Shown here piece after piece: positions 9,009 to 18,539 of a stretch of 64,000 nucleotides of DNA. How positions within the stretch are numbered: the stretch's first letter is position 1; each line of letters begins with the position of its first letter. Origin of the DNA: Henriciella sp045287255 (GTDB taxonomy: Bacteria; Pseudomonadota; Alphaproteobacteria; Caulobacterales; Hyphomonadaceae); NCBI RefSeq assembly GCF_045287255.1, contig NZ_CP137142.1:434001-498000 (forward strand), in the 5' to 3' direction. The notes under the pieces are model-generated. The model searched no databases and was not told the DNA's origin. It saw nothing but the letters and a program-made list of their open reading frames with translations. The position numbers and the translations under genes were made by a program.

Positions 9009-10541
9009 ATGAGCGATAACAGCGATATTATTATTTTTGACACCACAATGCGCGATGGCGAGCAATCGCCCGGCGCGTCCATGACCCATAATGAGAAGCT
9101 GGCGCTCGGCGAACTGCTTGAGGCGATGGGCGTGCATGTGATCGAGGCGGGTTTCCCAGCCGCCTCCCAAGGCGACTTTGAGGCGGTGAGCGAGATTGCC
9201 CGGCGCTCCAAGACAGCGACTATTTGTGGCCTCGCCCGCTCAACACCGGGGGATATCGAGCGCTGCGCTGCCGCTGTGCGCCATGCTGCCAAGCCACGCA
9301 TCCATACTTTCATCTCGACCAGCCCGGTACACATGAAGCATAAGCTGAAAATGGGTGCGAATGCTGTGTTGGAGGCTGTGGGGCGCTCCGTGGCGCAGGC
9401 GCGTAATCTGGTTCCGGATGTCGAGTGGAGCCCGGAAGATGCAACCCGGACCGAGTTCGATTTCCTCTGTAAATGTATCGATGCGGCGATCACCAGTGGT
9501 GCGACGACGATCAATATTCCCGATACAGTCGGATACTCCCACCCGGAAGAGTATGGGAACCTGATCCGCAGTTTGCGCGAAGCGATCCCGGATAGTGATA
9601 AAGTGATCTGGTCGACCCACTGTCATAATGATCTGGGCCTTGCTGTGGCGAACTCAATTGCCGGGGTTCAGGCTGGGGCACGACAGGTTGAATGCACCAT
9701 AAATGGCCTTGGTGAGCGCGCAGGGAATGCTGCGCTCGAAGAGGTTGTGATGGCGTTCAATGTGCGCCGCGATGGTCTGCCTTTCCAGACCGGGATCGAC
9801 ACGACCAGGCTTTCAACGGCCAGCCATATGGTCAGCCGGATTACCGGCTTCCCGGTTCAGTTCAACAAGGCAATCGTTGGTAAGAATGCTTTCGCGCATG
9901 AAAGTGGCATCCATCAGGATGGTATGCTGAAGAATGCCGAAACCTATGAAATCATGAAGCCTGAAGACGTTGGGGTTTCCAAGACCAGCCTCGTCATGGG
10001 CAAGCATTCCGGGCGCCATGCCTTCCGCGACAAGCTGGAAAGCCTTGGTTATGAGCTGGACCAGGAAGCGCTGAATGAAGCATTTAAACGGTTTAAGGAC
10101 CTCGCCGATAAGAAGAAGCACGTCTTTGATGACGATCTGATCGCGCTTGTTGATGATCAGCTGTCAGCTGTGGGTGAGCGTATCTCGTTTGAGAGTCTGC
10201 GGGTCGTGGCTGGTTCTCAAGGGCCACAAACGGCGGATATTGTGCTGGTTGTCGATGGCGAGCGTCAGGAAGTGGTGCGCGAAGGCAATGGTCCGGTTGA
10301 TGCGGTGTTCAATGCGATTAAGGCGATTGTTCCCCATGGCGGTAAGCTGGACCTGTTCCAGGTGCATGCGGTGACCGGCGGGACTGATGCGCAGGCCGAA
10401 GTGAGTGTACGCCTGAAGGGGGAGGGTATCATGGCTATGGGGCGCTCATCCGACCCGGATACGCTGGTTGCGAGCGCCAAGGCCTATATCCATGCCTTGA
10501 ATAAGCTGGAGGCCCGCCGCCTGAAGCGCATGGCGGCGTAG
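9009..10541 (+). CDS. leuA: 2-isopropylmalate synthase
   Basis: First committed enzyme of leucine synthesis: condenses 3-methyl-2-oxobutanoate with acetyl-CoA. 510 residues, the usual length of the bacterial (type I) enzyme. Visible are the catalytic signature DTTMRDGEQSPG (11-22), the metal-binding HCHNDLGLA, GLGERAGNAALEE and HESGIHQDGML, followed by the C-terminal regulatory domain (about 390-510) that binds leucine. It is preceded by a Leu-rich leader peptide and hairpin, so both attenuation and feedback inhibition are likely. The leuC/leuD-like genes at 58.9-61 kb are not linked and look like catabolic paralogues. Confidence 0.96.
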   Translation: MSDNSDIIIFDTTMRDGEQSPGASMTHNEKLALGELLEAMGVHVIEAGFPAASQGDFEAVSEIARRSKTATICGLARSTPGDIERCAAAVRHAAKPRIHTFISTSPVHMKHKLKMGANAVLEAVGRSVAQARNLVPDVEWSPEDATRTEFDFLCKCIDAAITSGATTINIPDTVGYSHPEEYGNLIRSLREAIPDSDKVIWSTHCHNDLGLAVANSIAGVQAGARQVECTINGLGERAGNAALEEVVMAFNVRRDGLPFQTGIDTTRLSTASHMVSRITGFPVQFNKAIVGKNAFAHESGIHQDGMLKNAETYEIMKPEDVGVSKTSLVMGKHSGRHAFRDKLESLGYELDQEALNEAFKRFKDLADKKKHVFDDDLIALVDDQLSAVGERISFESLRVVAGSQGPQTADIVLVVDGERQEVVREGNGPVDAVFNAIKAIVPHGGKLDLFQVHAVTGGTDAQAEVSVRLKGEGIMAMGRSSDPDTLVASAKAYIHALNKLEARRLKRMAA

Positions 10542-10770
10542 AAGAGTCGTGTACGGCCTGTACGCCTGAGTGTTTGGGGCCAATACCTGCAAACGGCTAG
10601 ATATCAATAGTGGTGGGAAGCTTGCAGAAAGTGAACGATAAGTTCACAATATCTGTCTGCGGACTCTTGCTTTAATCGAATCTAAACGGCATTGGGGTAT
10701 GGGGGCTGTGTAACACCAGCAGCGTGATCGGCGATGTGTCGGCACGCCCAGACATGAAGCGGCGCGTAAA

Positions 10771-11811
10771 ATGATTGGAAGCCTACTCGGCGTACTCTCC
10801 ACAGACATGGCAATTGACCTCGGAACAGCGAACACGCTGGTCTACGTCAAGGGTCACGGGATTCAGCTCGATGAGCCCTCTGTGGTTGCCTATATGAACC
10901 AGGGCGGCCGCAAGGTTGTCTATGCGGTTGGGGCTGAAGCCAAGCAGATGCTCGGTAAGACGCCGCTGAACATGGAAGCTATTCGTCCAATGCGGGACGG
11001 TGTCATCGCCGACTTTGAAGTCGCTGAAGAGATGATCAAGCACTTCATTCGCAAAGTGCACAATCGCCGCGCTTTTGTCTCACCGATGATCATCATCTGT
11101 GTGCCAAGCTCGGCCACAAATGTGGAGCGCCGTGCAATCCACCAGTCTGCGCTGGCTGCTGGCGCGCGTGAAGTTCACCTGATTGATGAGCCGCTGGCTG
11201 CCGCGATCGGCGCTGGGTTGCCGATTGAGGAGCCTGCGGGTTCTATGGTCGTTGATATTGGTGGCGGGACAACAGAGGTTGCTGTGCTGTCTCTTGGCGG
11301 TCAGGTCTATTCGCGTTCCGTCCGGGTTGGCGGCGACAAGATGGACGAAGCCATTATGGCCTATCTTCGCAAGAATATGGGCATCCTGGTTGGCGAAATG
11401 TCTGCTGAGCGGATCAAGAAAGAAATCGGAACCGCGCTCGCCCCGGAAAGCGGTGATGGCATGTCGGTTCAGGTGCGCGGCCGTGGCACGGGCGATGGTG
11501 TTCCAAACGAGATTGAGATTAATGAGCGCTTGATGGCGGAGGCGCTAGCTGATCCGGTTTCTGAGATCGTTGAAGCTGTGCGCATTGCGCTTGAGGCCAT
11601 GCCGCCGGAACTGGCCGCTGACATTGTTGATCGTGGAATTGTCCTGACCGGAGGGGGCGCACTGCTGCGGAACCTCGATACGGTGATCCAGAAACAGGCG
11701 CGATTGCCCGTCATGATCGCCGAGGATCCCTTGAAATGTGTCGCGAATGGGTGTGGATTCGTGCTTGAGAATTTCAGCCGGATGAAAAACGTCCTGTCAC
11801 CTGAAGTGTGA
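10771..11811 (+). CDS. mreB: Rod shape-determining protein MreB
   Basis: Bacterial actin homologue forming membrane-associated filaments that guide lateral wall synthesis. 346 residues, full length. Phosphate 1 motif MAIDLGTANTLVY, phosphate 2 VVDIGGGTTEVAVLS and the adenosine motif GIVLTGGGALLRNLD are intact, and an N-terminal amphipathic stretch (MIGSLLGVLS) fits membrane binding. It leads the conserved elongasome cluster mreB-mreC-mreD-mrdA-rodA; the 229 bases between leuA and mreB should hold its promoter. Confidence 0.98.
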   Translation: MIGSLLGVLSTDMAIDLGTANTLVYVKGHGIQLDEPSVVAYMNQGGRKVVYAVGAEAKQMLGKTPLNMEAIRPMRDGVIADFEVAEEMIKHFIRKVHNRRAFVSPMIIICVPSSATNVERRAIHQSALAAGAREVHLIDEPLAAAIGAGLPIEEPAGSMVVDIGGGTTEVAVLSLGGQVYSRSVRVGGDKMDEAIMAYLRKNMGILVGEMSAERIKKEIGTALAPESGDGMSVQVRGRGTGDGVPNEIEINERLMAEALADPVSEIVEAVRIALEAMPPELAADIVDRGIVLTGGGALLRNLDTVIQKQARLPVMIAEDPLKCVANGCGFVLENFSRMKNVLSPEV

Positions 11812-11850
11812 TATAGCGACCGTATAAGCCGCTTTTGAAAGGGGTGATCC

Positions 11851-12720
11851 ATGCCACGCTATGCCGGCAAGGGATCAAGACGCACACCGCTTCGACGCTA
11901 TGTTTATTTCGTAGCGATTGCGGGTCTGCTGGCCTTACTTTTCCTGCAAACCTCACCGCAGCTACGTGAGCGGATCGAGCCGGTACGGACCGCGGCCTCA
12001 GACCAGATGTTTGTGCTTTCGCGGGCCGGGCTGCCAGATGAGCTGGCGGCTGCGACAGGCAAGGACCGCCGTATTATGGAGCTTGAGGCGCGCGTGCGGG
12101 AGCTCGCGCAGTATGAGGCGATGGCGCTGTCCATGGCCGAGCGTCTGGAAGTCTATGAAGATATTCTCAACATGCAGGGTGAACCCAAGGCGGCGGAAGT
12201 CACCGCTCGGGTGATGGCGGAGACCAATGGTCCGTTCGCGGAAGGCTTGCTGGCCAATGCAGGGGGGCAGAACGGCGTTCAGGAAGGCTATTTTGCTGAA
12301 AATGATCGTGGTCTGGTCGGACGGGTCGTTAATGTCGGGCAACGCTCAGCCCGTATCCTGAAGCTGACAGATTTTAACAGCCGTGTCCCTGTGATGGGGG
12401 AGGCGAGCGGCCTGCGAGCCATCATGTATGGCGGGCGCGATGGTGATGGCCGGTTAACCGACCGTCCTGAAAGTGGCCGCTTTATTGAGGGCGAACGGAT
12501 TTTGACGTCTGGCGAAGGCGGCTTGTTCCCACGCGGCGTTGTGGTCGGATGGGTTGGCGATCAGGACGGCGCCGAACCGCGCGTGCAACTCGCCATGAAT
12601 GAAGGTCAACTCGGCTACGTCCGGCTTAAGCCGTCCATTCGTATTCCCGCGCCTGAGGACTTTGTGATTCAAGCGCCACTCGTCGAGGATGGCGCAGAGG
12701 ACGATGCCGCCGATGAGTGA
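11851..12720 (+). CDS. mreC: Rod shape-determining protein MreC
   Basis: Periplasmic scaffold of the elongasome that activates PBP2. 289 residues: a short basic N-terminus, one TM helix at about 17-35 (YFVAIAGLLALLFL), a coiled-coil from about 70 to 100 (RRIMELEARVRELAQYEAMA), then the beta-barrel domain (NVGQRSARILKLTDFNSRVP; ERILTSGEGGLFPRGVVVGW). An acidic tail (EDGAEDDAADE) ends the protein. AAGGGG lies ahead of the ATG. It follows mreB by 39 bp and overlaps mreD. Confidence 0.95.
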   Translation: MPRYAGKGSRRTPLRRYVYFVAIAGLLALLFLQTSPQLRERIEPVRTAASDQMFVLSRAGLPDELAAATGKDRRIMELEARVRELAQYEAMALSMAERLEVYEDILNMQGEPKAAEVTARVMAETNGPFAEGLLANAGGQNGVQEGYFAENDRGLVGRVVNVGQRSARILKLTDFNSRVPVMGEASGLRAIMYGGRDGDGRLTDRPESGRFIEGERILTSGEGGLFPRGVVVGWVGDQDGAEPRVQLAMNEGQLGYVRLKPSIRIPAPEDFVIQAPLVEDGAEDDAADE

Positions 12721-13264
12721 TCGCTTTCCTGTCCTATCCGGGGTAGTCAAATGGTGGCGCAATGCGTCGCCTGATATCCGATTGCTGGTCGGCGCTGTTC
12801 TGGTGGCTGTGATTGGCACAGCGGGACTAACGCCGAATTATTTCGGCTTCACGCTCAGCTGGCCATTTGCAGCCCTGATTGCAGCAACAGGCTGGGGTGC
12901 TGGGGGGCTTGCTGCGCGACCCATGATTATGTTGATCCTGTTTGGTTTTGCGCAGGATGTCTCAATGATTTTCGCCCCATTGGGTGTGTTTGCCCTGCTC
13001 AATCTCGCCGTGTTCGGGGTCAGTGCGGCTCTGTACCAGATGTTTGATACGGAACGCTCAGGCGGCGCAGCGATCATTATCCCGGTTTCCTGCCTCTTGG
13101 TTGGATTTGTTCTACTCTGGGTCATTGCCAGCTTGACGAATGGCAATGCGGTTCGTCTGGAGCCGGTCTTTCTATCCTTTTTGTCGACGATGGCGCTTTA
13201 TGTCTTGATTGCGCCTGTTTTTGATCTGGGGCGGCGGCCTGATGAAAGGGGGCAGTTATCATGA
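12713..13264 (+). CDS. mreD: Rod shape-determining protein MreD
   Basis: Inner-membrane partner of MreC with about five TM helices over 183 residues. I start it at 12713, where the ATG overlaps the end of mreC (typical coupling); in-frame ATGs at 12689 and 12704 lie deeper inside mreC. Sequence conservation is low in this family, so the call rests on size, hydrophobicity (LLVGAVLVAVIGTAGL and similar) and position between mreC and mrdA. It overlaps the mrdA start by 4 bases (ATGA). Confidence 0.92.
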   Translation: MSDRFPVLSGVVKWWRNASPDIRLLVGAVLVAVIGTAGLTPNYFGFTLSWPFAALIAATGWGAGGLAARPMIMLILFGFAQDVSMIFAPLGVFALLNLAVFGVSAALYQMFDTERSGGAAIIIPVSCLLVGFVLLWVIASLTNGNAVRLEPVFLSFLSTMALYVLIAPVFDLGRRPDERGQLS

Positions 13265-15183
13265 GCCTGCAACGTCCCATCGATAGCCTGTTTACGCGGC
13301 GCGCGATGATCGCGGCGGGCATTGGTGGTACGCTGTTCTCTGGTTTGATTGCGCGTCTCTTTCAGCTTCAAATTATGGAGCATGAGAAATTTGACGTGCT
13401 CGCCGATGAAAATGGGGTGAAACTGGAACTGGCCCCGCCCAAGCGTGGGCGCATTCTGGATCGGTTTGGACGCCCTCTTGCTGCGCATCGGCAAGCTGGA
13501 CGGGTGTCGATTATTCAGGAGCAGGCTGGTAACGTTGTTGAGACGTTGAATGAAGTTGCCAAACTGATTGACCTCACCCCGGCCCGGCAGGCGCGCATTC
13601 TGGAAACTGTGCGTCGCGAAGCCCGGTTTCGCCCGGTTACCGTTGCTGACGAGCTGACTTATGAAGATTTCGCCAAAATGTCCCTGCGCGCGCCCGATCT
13701 GCCGGGCATTGTGGTCGAGATGGGATCAACACGATCTTACCCGCGTGGGCGCGATTTTGCTCACGTTCTGGGCTATGTTGCACGCGCAAGCCAAGCAGAC
13801 CTTGAGCGATTGAGTGAAGGCTCTGCGCCCGATGAGCAAGCCGCGATCCGGCGACTGTTCAAGCATCCGGATATGCGCACAGGACGATCCGGGGTTGAGC
13901 GCTATGCCGAGGAATGGCTGCGCGGGCAGGCCGGCTTTCGGAAGCTCGAAACCAATGCGGCTGGTCGGATTATCCGGGAGTTTGATGCGCCAGAGCTTGC
14001 CCCAAAACCGGGCCGTGATCTGCACCTGACGGTGGATGCCGAGCTTCAACGCAAGGCGATTGAGCGCTTTGGTGACGAAAGCGGTGCGGCTGTCGTCATG
14101 GACATTGAAACCGGGGATATTTTGGCCTTTGTCTCAACCCCGGCCTTTGACCCGAATGATTTCGTCAATGGCATAAGCCAGGCCGACTATGACTTGCTGC
14201 GGTTCAACAATCGCTCACCGCTTTATCACAAGGCCTATGATGGCACCTATCCGCCGGGGTCGACCTTTAAAATGGTGGTGGCGACGGCAGCCTTGGAAGC
14301 GGGCGTTATTGATCCAAGAGAGCAAGTCTACTGCCCTGGCCATTACCGTTTTGGTCGCAATACCTGGCATTGCTGGAAACGGGGTGGGCATGGGTCAGTC
14401 AATATGCACTGGGCGATTAAGGCTTCCTGCGATGTCTATTTCTATGAAATCGCCCGGCGCATGGGGATTGAGCATCTGGCAGAGATTTCCAAACAGTTTG
14501 GTTTTGGCCAGCGTTGGGAGCTGGGGCTGACCGGTGGACGCTCTGGCGTGGTGCCGAATGATGAGTGGAAGCGCGCGGCACGCGGGGAACCCTGGTTTGA
14601 GGGGGAGACCCTGAATATTGGCATCGGGCAGGGGCAGGTCTCAACCTCGCCATTACAACTGGCGGTGATGACGGCCCGCATTGCGGCAGAAGGGCGGATC
14701 GTGACCCCGCGCATCATTGGCAATGGGCCGCGTCCGGAAGCCGACATCCCGTTGGATGCTCCGCTGGACCCCGACTTTATGCGCCGAATGAAGGCGGGCA
14801 TGTATGGAGTGACCTCAGAGGCTGGCGGAACCGCCTTGCGCTCCGGTGATCTGGGGCTTGGCGGGCCACGTCTGGCTGGCAAAACTGGCACTGCGCAAGT
14901 GCGGCGGATTACGGCGGCAGAGCGCGCTTCTGGCAATATTCGCGGCGGTGACGACATTGCGCGTGAGCTGCGTGACCATGCCTTATTCGTTGCCTACGCT
15001 CCGCACGACGATCCCAAGTATGCGATCTCTGTGATTGTTGAGCATGGCGAGGGTGGGTCTAGAACCGCAGCGCCAATTGCCCGAGATATTATGGCTGAGG
15101 CGATGAAGCGGGATTCCCGGGCTACCCCGACCTATGCGCAGACTGCGTCTCTTGGCACTGGCGCGGCGAGCAAGGACTTATAG
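13261..15183 (+). CDS. mrdA: Penicillin-binding protein 2, elongasome transpeptidase
   Basis: D,D-transpeptidase that crosslinks lateral-wall peptidoglycan. 640 residues: N-terminal TM anchor (about 13-35, ARRAMIAAGIGGTLFSGLIA region), pedestal/dimerisation domain, then the transpeptidase domain. Active-site motifs are present: SxxK as PPGSTFK with Ser334 and Lys337, SxN-equivalent SCD (ASCDVYFYE) and KTG in AGKTGTAQ. It overlaps mreD and lies 3 bp before rodA, its partner polymerase. Confidence 0.96.
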   Translation: MSLQRPIDSLFTRRAMIAAGIGGTLFSGLIARLFQLQIMEHEKFDVLADENGVKLELAPPKRGRILDRFGRPLAAHRQAGRVSIIQEQAGNVVETLNEVAKLIDLTPARQARILETVRREARFRPVTVADELTYEDFAKMSLRAPDLPGIVVEMGSTRSYPRGRDFAHVLGYVARASQADLERLSEGSAPDEQAAIRRLFKHPDMRTGRSGVERYAEEWLRGQAGFRKLETNAAGRIIREFDAPELAPKPGRDLHLTVDAELQRKAIERFGDESGAAVVMDIETGDILAFVSTPAFDPNDFVNGISQADYDLLRFNNRSPLYHKAYDGTYPPGSTFKMVVATAALEAGVIDPREQVYCPGHYRFGRNTWHCWKRGGHGSVNMHWAIKASCDVYFYEIARRMGIEHLAEISKQFGFGQRWELGLTGGRSGVVPNDEWKRAARGEPWFEGETLNIGIGQGQVSTSPLQLAVMTARIAAEGRIVTPRIIGNGPRPEADIPLDAPLDPDFMRRMKAGMYGVTSEAGGTALRSGDLGLGGPRLAGKTGTAQVRRITAAERASGNIRGGDDIARELRDHALFVAYAPHDDPKYAISVIVEHGEGGSRTAAPIARDIMAEAMKRDSRATPTYAQTASLGTGAASKDL

Positions 15184-15186
15184 GCA

Positions 15187-16350
15187 ATGGCAATCACGAC
15201 CTCTGCCGGGCGGCTTGATTTTACGCGCAAGACCCTGCTGGGGCAGTTCACGCGCTTGCCTTGGGCTTTGATCCTGTTGCTGGTTCTGATGGGGGTGATC
15301 GGCCTCGCAGTGTTGTATTCGGCCACCTACACCAACCCGGCCGAAGCGGATCTGCCCATGAAGCAGGCTGTTCGGCTCGCAGCCGCTTTTGTCATTCTGA
15401 TTGTTGCTGGCCTCGTGCCGATCAAGTGGTGGCTGGCGCTGGCCTGGCCAATGTATTTTGGCACGCTGCTCATGCTGTTTGGCGTGGAGTTCTTCGGCAC
15501 AGTCGGGGGCGGGGCGCAGCGTTGGTTGCAAATTGGACCGATCGGCGTTCAGCCTTCAGAGTTCATGAAAGTGGCCGCGACATTGGCCCTGGCGGCTTAT
15601 TATCATAAGCGGCTGACGGACTATTCAGGGGGGCTACTGATCCATATCCCGGCTTTGCTGATCATCGCCATCCCGGCGGCCCTGATCTTCCGCCAGCCCG
15701 ATTTTGGCACGACACTCGCCTTGTTCGCGTCGGGCGGGATCCTGATTTTTCTGGCTGGCCTATGGTGGCGCGTGATTATGGCCATTCTGGCGGTTGCGGT
15801 GATCAGCGTTCCACTGGTCTATAGTTTCGTCCTCAAAGATTATCAGCGCGAACGGGTTGATACCTATCTCGCGCAACTGACGGGTCAGAGTGTGAATGTG
15901 ATGGATGACGGCTATCAGATTCACAACGCCAAGATCGCAATTGGCTCAGGCGGATTGACCGGGAAAGGCTATATGGAAGGCACACAAGCCCAGCTCGATT
16001 ACATCCCTGAGCAGCATACCGATTTCATTCTAACGGTCGTGGCTGAGGAGAATGGCTTTCTCGCGACATCCGGCCTGTTGCTCTTGTGGATGTTGATCCT
16101 CGGCCTCGGCCTTGCAATCAGTATGCGAGCGAGCAGCCTGTTTGGCCGGTTTGCCGCTGCCGGGGCGACAGCGACGGTGGCATTCTACATCCTGTTCAAT
16201 GTTGCCATGGTGCTGGGATTATTGCCCGTGGTGGGCGTGCCTTTACCGCTCTTGTCCTATGGCGGGACAGTGATGCTTACGACAGCAGCCTGCTTTGGTG
16301 TGATCTGCGCGGTGCATCTGGGTAAGGATGATCCCCTATTGTCGAACTGA
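15187..16350 (+). CDS. rodA: Peptidoglycan glycosyltransferase RodA
   Basis: SEDS-family polymerase of lipid II working with PBP2. 387 residues with about ten TM helices. Family landmarks include QIGPIGVQPSEFMKVA, FRQPDFGTTL, GLTGKGYMEGTQAQLDYIPE, with the periplasmic loop QHTDFILTVVAEENGF carrying the essential Asp region, and PVVGVPLPLLSYGGT near the C-terminus. Last gene of the elongasome operon. Confidence 0.97.
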   Translation: MAITTSAGRLDFTRKTLLGQFTRLPWALILLLVLMGVIGLAVLYSATYTNPAEADLPMKQAVRLAAAFVILIVAGLVPIKWWLALAWPMYFGTLLMLFGVEFFGTVGGGAQRWLQIGPIGVQPSEFMKVAATLALAAYYHKRLTDYSGGLLIHIPALLIIAIPAALIFRQPDFGTTLALFASGGILIFLAGLWWRVIMAILAVAVISVPLVYSFVLKDYQRERVDTYLAQLTGQSVNVMDDGYQIHNAKIAIGSGGLTGKGYMEGTQAQLDYIPEQHTDFILTVVAEENGFLATSGLLLLWMLILGLGLAISMRASSLFGRFAAAGATATVAFYILFNVAMVLGLLPVVGVPLPLLSYGGTVMLTTAACFGVICAVHLGKDDPLLSN

Positions 16351-16442
16351 CAAAACTTGTTCTCGCCGGAGGGGTTTCGCGTTGATTTTTGCCTGCCCAA
16401 GGCTAGTGTCCCGCAAAATCTATTCCTTGGGAGGAAACTCAT

Positions 16443-17858
16443 ATGGCAGCCATCGGCCGCAAGACAGACACATGGGGCTCGCGCTTCGGCTTTATTATGG
16501 CCGCGGTTGGCTCATCAGTAGGGCTCGGTAATTTCTGGCGTTTTCCATACACAGCAGGCGAAAATGGCGGCGGTGCGTTTATCCTGATTTATATTGCCTG
16601 CGTTTTGCTGGTCGGGCTGCCGCTATTGATGGCTGAGTACAGCATGGGGCGCAAGTCCGGTATGTCGGCGATTGAAGGTGTGGAATCGCTTGCGCGGGCC
16701 GAAAGCAAGAGTGGGAATTGGGGCGTCGTTGGCTGGGTTGGCTCGCTGACGGCTTTCTTTATTCTAACCTTCTATATGGTCATTTCCGTCTGGCTGATTG
16801 CGTTCCTGCTGCAGGCACCGACAGGGAAGTTTGAAGGCATGGATGCCGCTGCATCCGGCTCCAATTTCCTCAATACGATCGGGCAGGGCGAAAATGCCCT
16901 GGCAACCAAGTGGGGTATCTTGGGATTGCTATCGCTGTTTCTGCTGGCCAATGTTTTGGTTGTCGGGCGCGGCGTTAAGGGCGGGCTTGAGCGCGCGGCG
17001 ACCATTCTCATGCCTGCATTCTTCATCATGCTCCTTGTCGTCGTTGGCTTTGCTGTAACTCAGGGTGATTTTACGGCCGCAGCTGATTTCATCTTTACCC
17101 CGAAATGGGAGGATGTTGGCTTCTCGACTTTCCTGTCAGCATTGGGGCAGGCTTTCTTCTCGATCGGGGTCGGGGTCGGTCTGATGATTACCTATGGTGC
17201 CTATCTTGACCGGGACACCAATATTCCGCGCTCGTCGGCTCTGATTGTCGGTGCTGATACATTTGTGGCTCTGATTGCCGGTTTTGCGATCTTCCCGATC
17301 GTCTTCATGGTTGGTCTTGACCCAGCCAGTGGTCCAAGCCTGTTCTTCGTGTCTATGCCTGTGGCCTTTGGCGAAATGGGCGGGGCCGGGACCCTCATGG
17401 CGACCGTCTTCTTTGCGCTGGCTTTGTTTGCCGCCTTTACGTCTTCCATCTCACTAATGGAAGTTGGTGTATCCTGGCTCGAAGAGCGTCAGGGCGTCAC
17501 GCGCTTTGGTGCGGCACTTGGGGTTGGGTTTGTCCTGTGGATGATCGGCGCGGCCTATGTCTTCTCGCTGGATTATCTCGATTTCGTTGACTTCATGACG
17601 GAAGGCTTGCTGTTGCCGCTGGGCGGGCTTCTGGTCGCGATCTTTGCAGGCTGGATTGTTAGCCGCCACATGCTGGAAAGCGAACTGGGAGAGGGCTGGG
17701 TCATGAACACATGGCGGTTCCTGATCCGCTGGTTCGTGCCGCCCTTCGTGGCCTTTGTTCTGGTCTTTGGCTTCCTCGATAAGGTGCAGGACCAGTACAA
17801 CGTTCAGCTTCCCGGGTTCCTGACCACGCTGTTAGGGCCAAATGCTGATCTGTCTTAA
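16443..17858 (+). CDS. Sodium-dependent transporter, NSS/SNF family
   Basis: LeuT-fold Na+ symporter of 471 residues with 11-12 TM helices. The TM1 signature WGSRFGFIMAAVGSSVGLGN, followed by FWRFPY, is the hallmark of the neurotransmitter:sodium symporter family; the sodium and substrate sites lie in this unwound helix. Members carry amino acids or related amines; the substrate here is unknown. GGGAGG lies 9 bases before the ATG. A strong intrinsic terminator follows at 17898. Confidence 0.94.
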   Translation: MAAIGRKTDTWGSRFGFIMAAVGSSVGLGNFWRFPYTAGENGGGAFILIYIACVLLVGLPLLMAEYSMGRKSGMSAIEGVESLARAESKSGNWGVVGWVGSLTAFFILTFYMVISVWLIAFLLQAPTGKFEGMDAAASGSNFLNTIGQGENALATKWGILGLLSLFLLANVLVVGRGVKGGLERAATILMPAFFIMLLVVVGFAVTQGDFTAAADFIFTPKWEDVGFSTFLSALGQAFFSIGVGVGLMITYGAYLDRDTNIPRSSALIVGADTFVALIAGFAIFPIVFMVGLDPASGPSLFFVSMPVAFGEMGGAGTLMATVFFALALFAAFTSSISLMEVGVSWLEERQGVTRFGAALGVGFVLWMIGAAYVFSLDYLDFVDFMTEGLLLPLGGLLVAIFAGWIVSRHMLESELGEGWVMNTWRFLIRWFVPPFVAFVLVFGFLDKVQDQYNVQLPGFLTTLLGPNADLS

Positions 17859-17897
17859 GAACAGAAGATCGCAACCATTTAGCGGTGCATAGAAATA

Positions 17898-17927
17898 AGC
17901 CGCACGGGTCATCTCGTGCGGCTTTTT
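17898..17927 (+). terminator. Intrinsic terminator after NSS transporter gene
   Basis: AGCCGCACG pairs with CGTGCGGCT around a short loop, followed by TTTTT. It serves the plus-strand transporter gene and ends just before the convergent minus-strand gene, which may share it. Confidence 0.92.
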
Positions 17928-17935
17928 CATAAGCT

Positions 17936-18406
17936 CTAATGGGCGCAGGGTTTGTGGCGCTCCGTATAATGATGCGTGCATGGATGTGGGTGGTATGACA
18001 GTGCTTCAGTACGCGGTTGCTCAACGTAGACCCGACGGGTGACGGTCGGGGCTGATGTGTAGCTGCGTGTGTAAGTACGCACGGTAGTCGGCGCGTGTGT
18101 GTAGGTCCGCGTATAGGTGCGGGTCACTGGGGCATGGGTATAGGTTCGCGTCGTGGTGGCATGACCCGAGTGGTAGCCGTAGCCATGTCCGTGATGGTCA
18201 TAATGATAGCTTGGTGTGTAATGGCCACAGCTTGAATAGGCTTGTGTGCAACACGAGGTTTGCAGGCAGCACGTGCCATAGGTCTTGTAGACTGTAATAT
18301 CGTGAGTGTGGGTGACTCCATCGATTGTATGGGTGAAGGTTTGCGCGGCCCCGGGTAAAGCCAGAGCAGCGACAAAGCCAGAAGCGGCAAGCAGTTTGCG
18401 GATCAT
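17936..18406 (-). CDS. Secreted Tyr/Thr/His-rich repeat protein, unknown
   Basis: 156 residues with a Sec signal (RKLLAASGFVAALALPGAA, mature from about residue 22). The mature part has a Cys-rich stretch (GTCCLQTSCCTQAYSSCGHY), a His/Tyr/Gly stretch (YHYDHHGHGYGYHSGHATTT) and then four to five imperfect repeats of the type TRTYTHAP, ending in another His/Cys-rich tail (HPCTHHYTERHKPCAH). No family recognised. The composition suggests a metal-binding or crosslinked envelope protein. A monocistronic gene transcribed away from dapB. Confidence 0.8.
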   Translation of the reverse strand: MIRKLLAASGFVAALALPGAAQTFTHTIDGVTHTHDITVYKTYGTCCLQTSCCTQAYSSCGHYTPSYHYDHHGHGYGYHSGHATTTRTYTHAPVTRTYTRTYTHAPTTVRTYTRSYTSAPTVTRRVYVEQPRTEALSYHPHPCTHHYTERHKPCAH

Positions 18407-18539
18407 GATATTCCCCTCATATGGCTCAAAGCCGTCGATATGACGGCTATTCCTATGGTTAACACAGTTTTACGCTGAACACAGGGTGAAGCCCTCGTTT
18501 AGGAATGGCATCGCTGGCAAAGCATCCTATAAGGGCGTC

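Noticed and set aside
18459..18474. Possible CtrA box before dapB
   Set aside because: TTAA-N7-TTACG has two mismatches in the second half-site.
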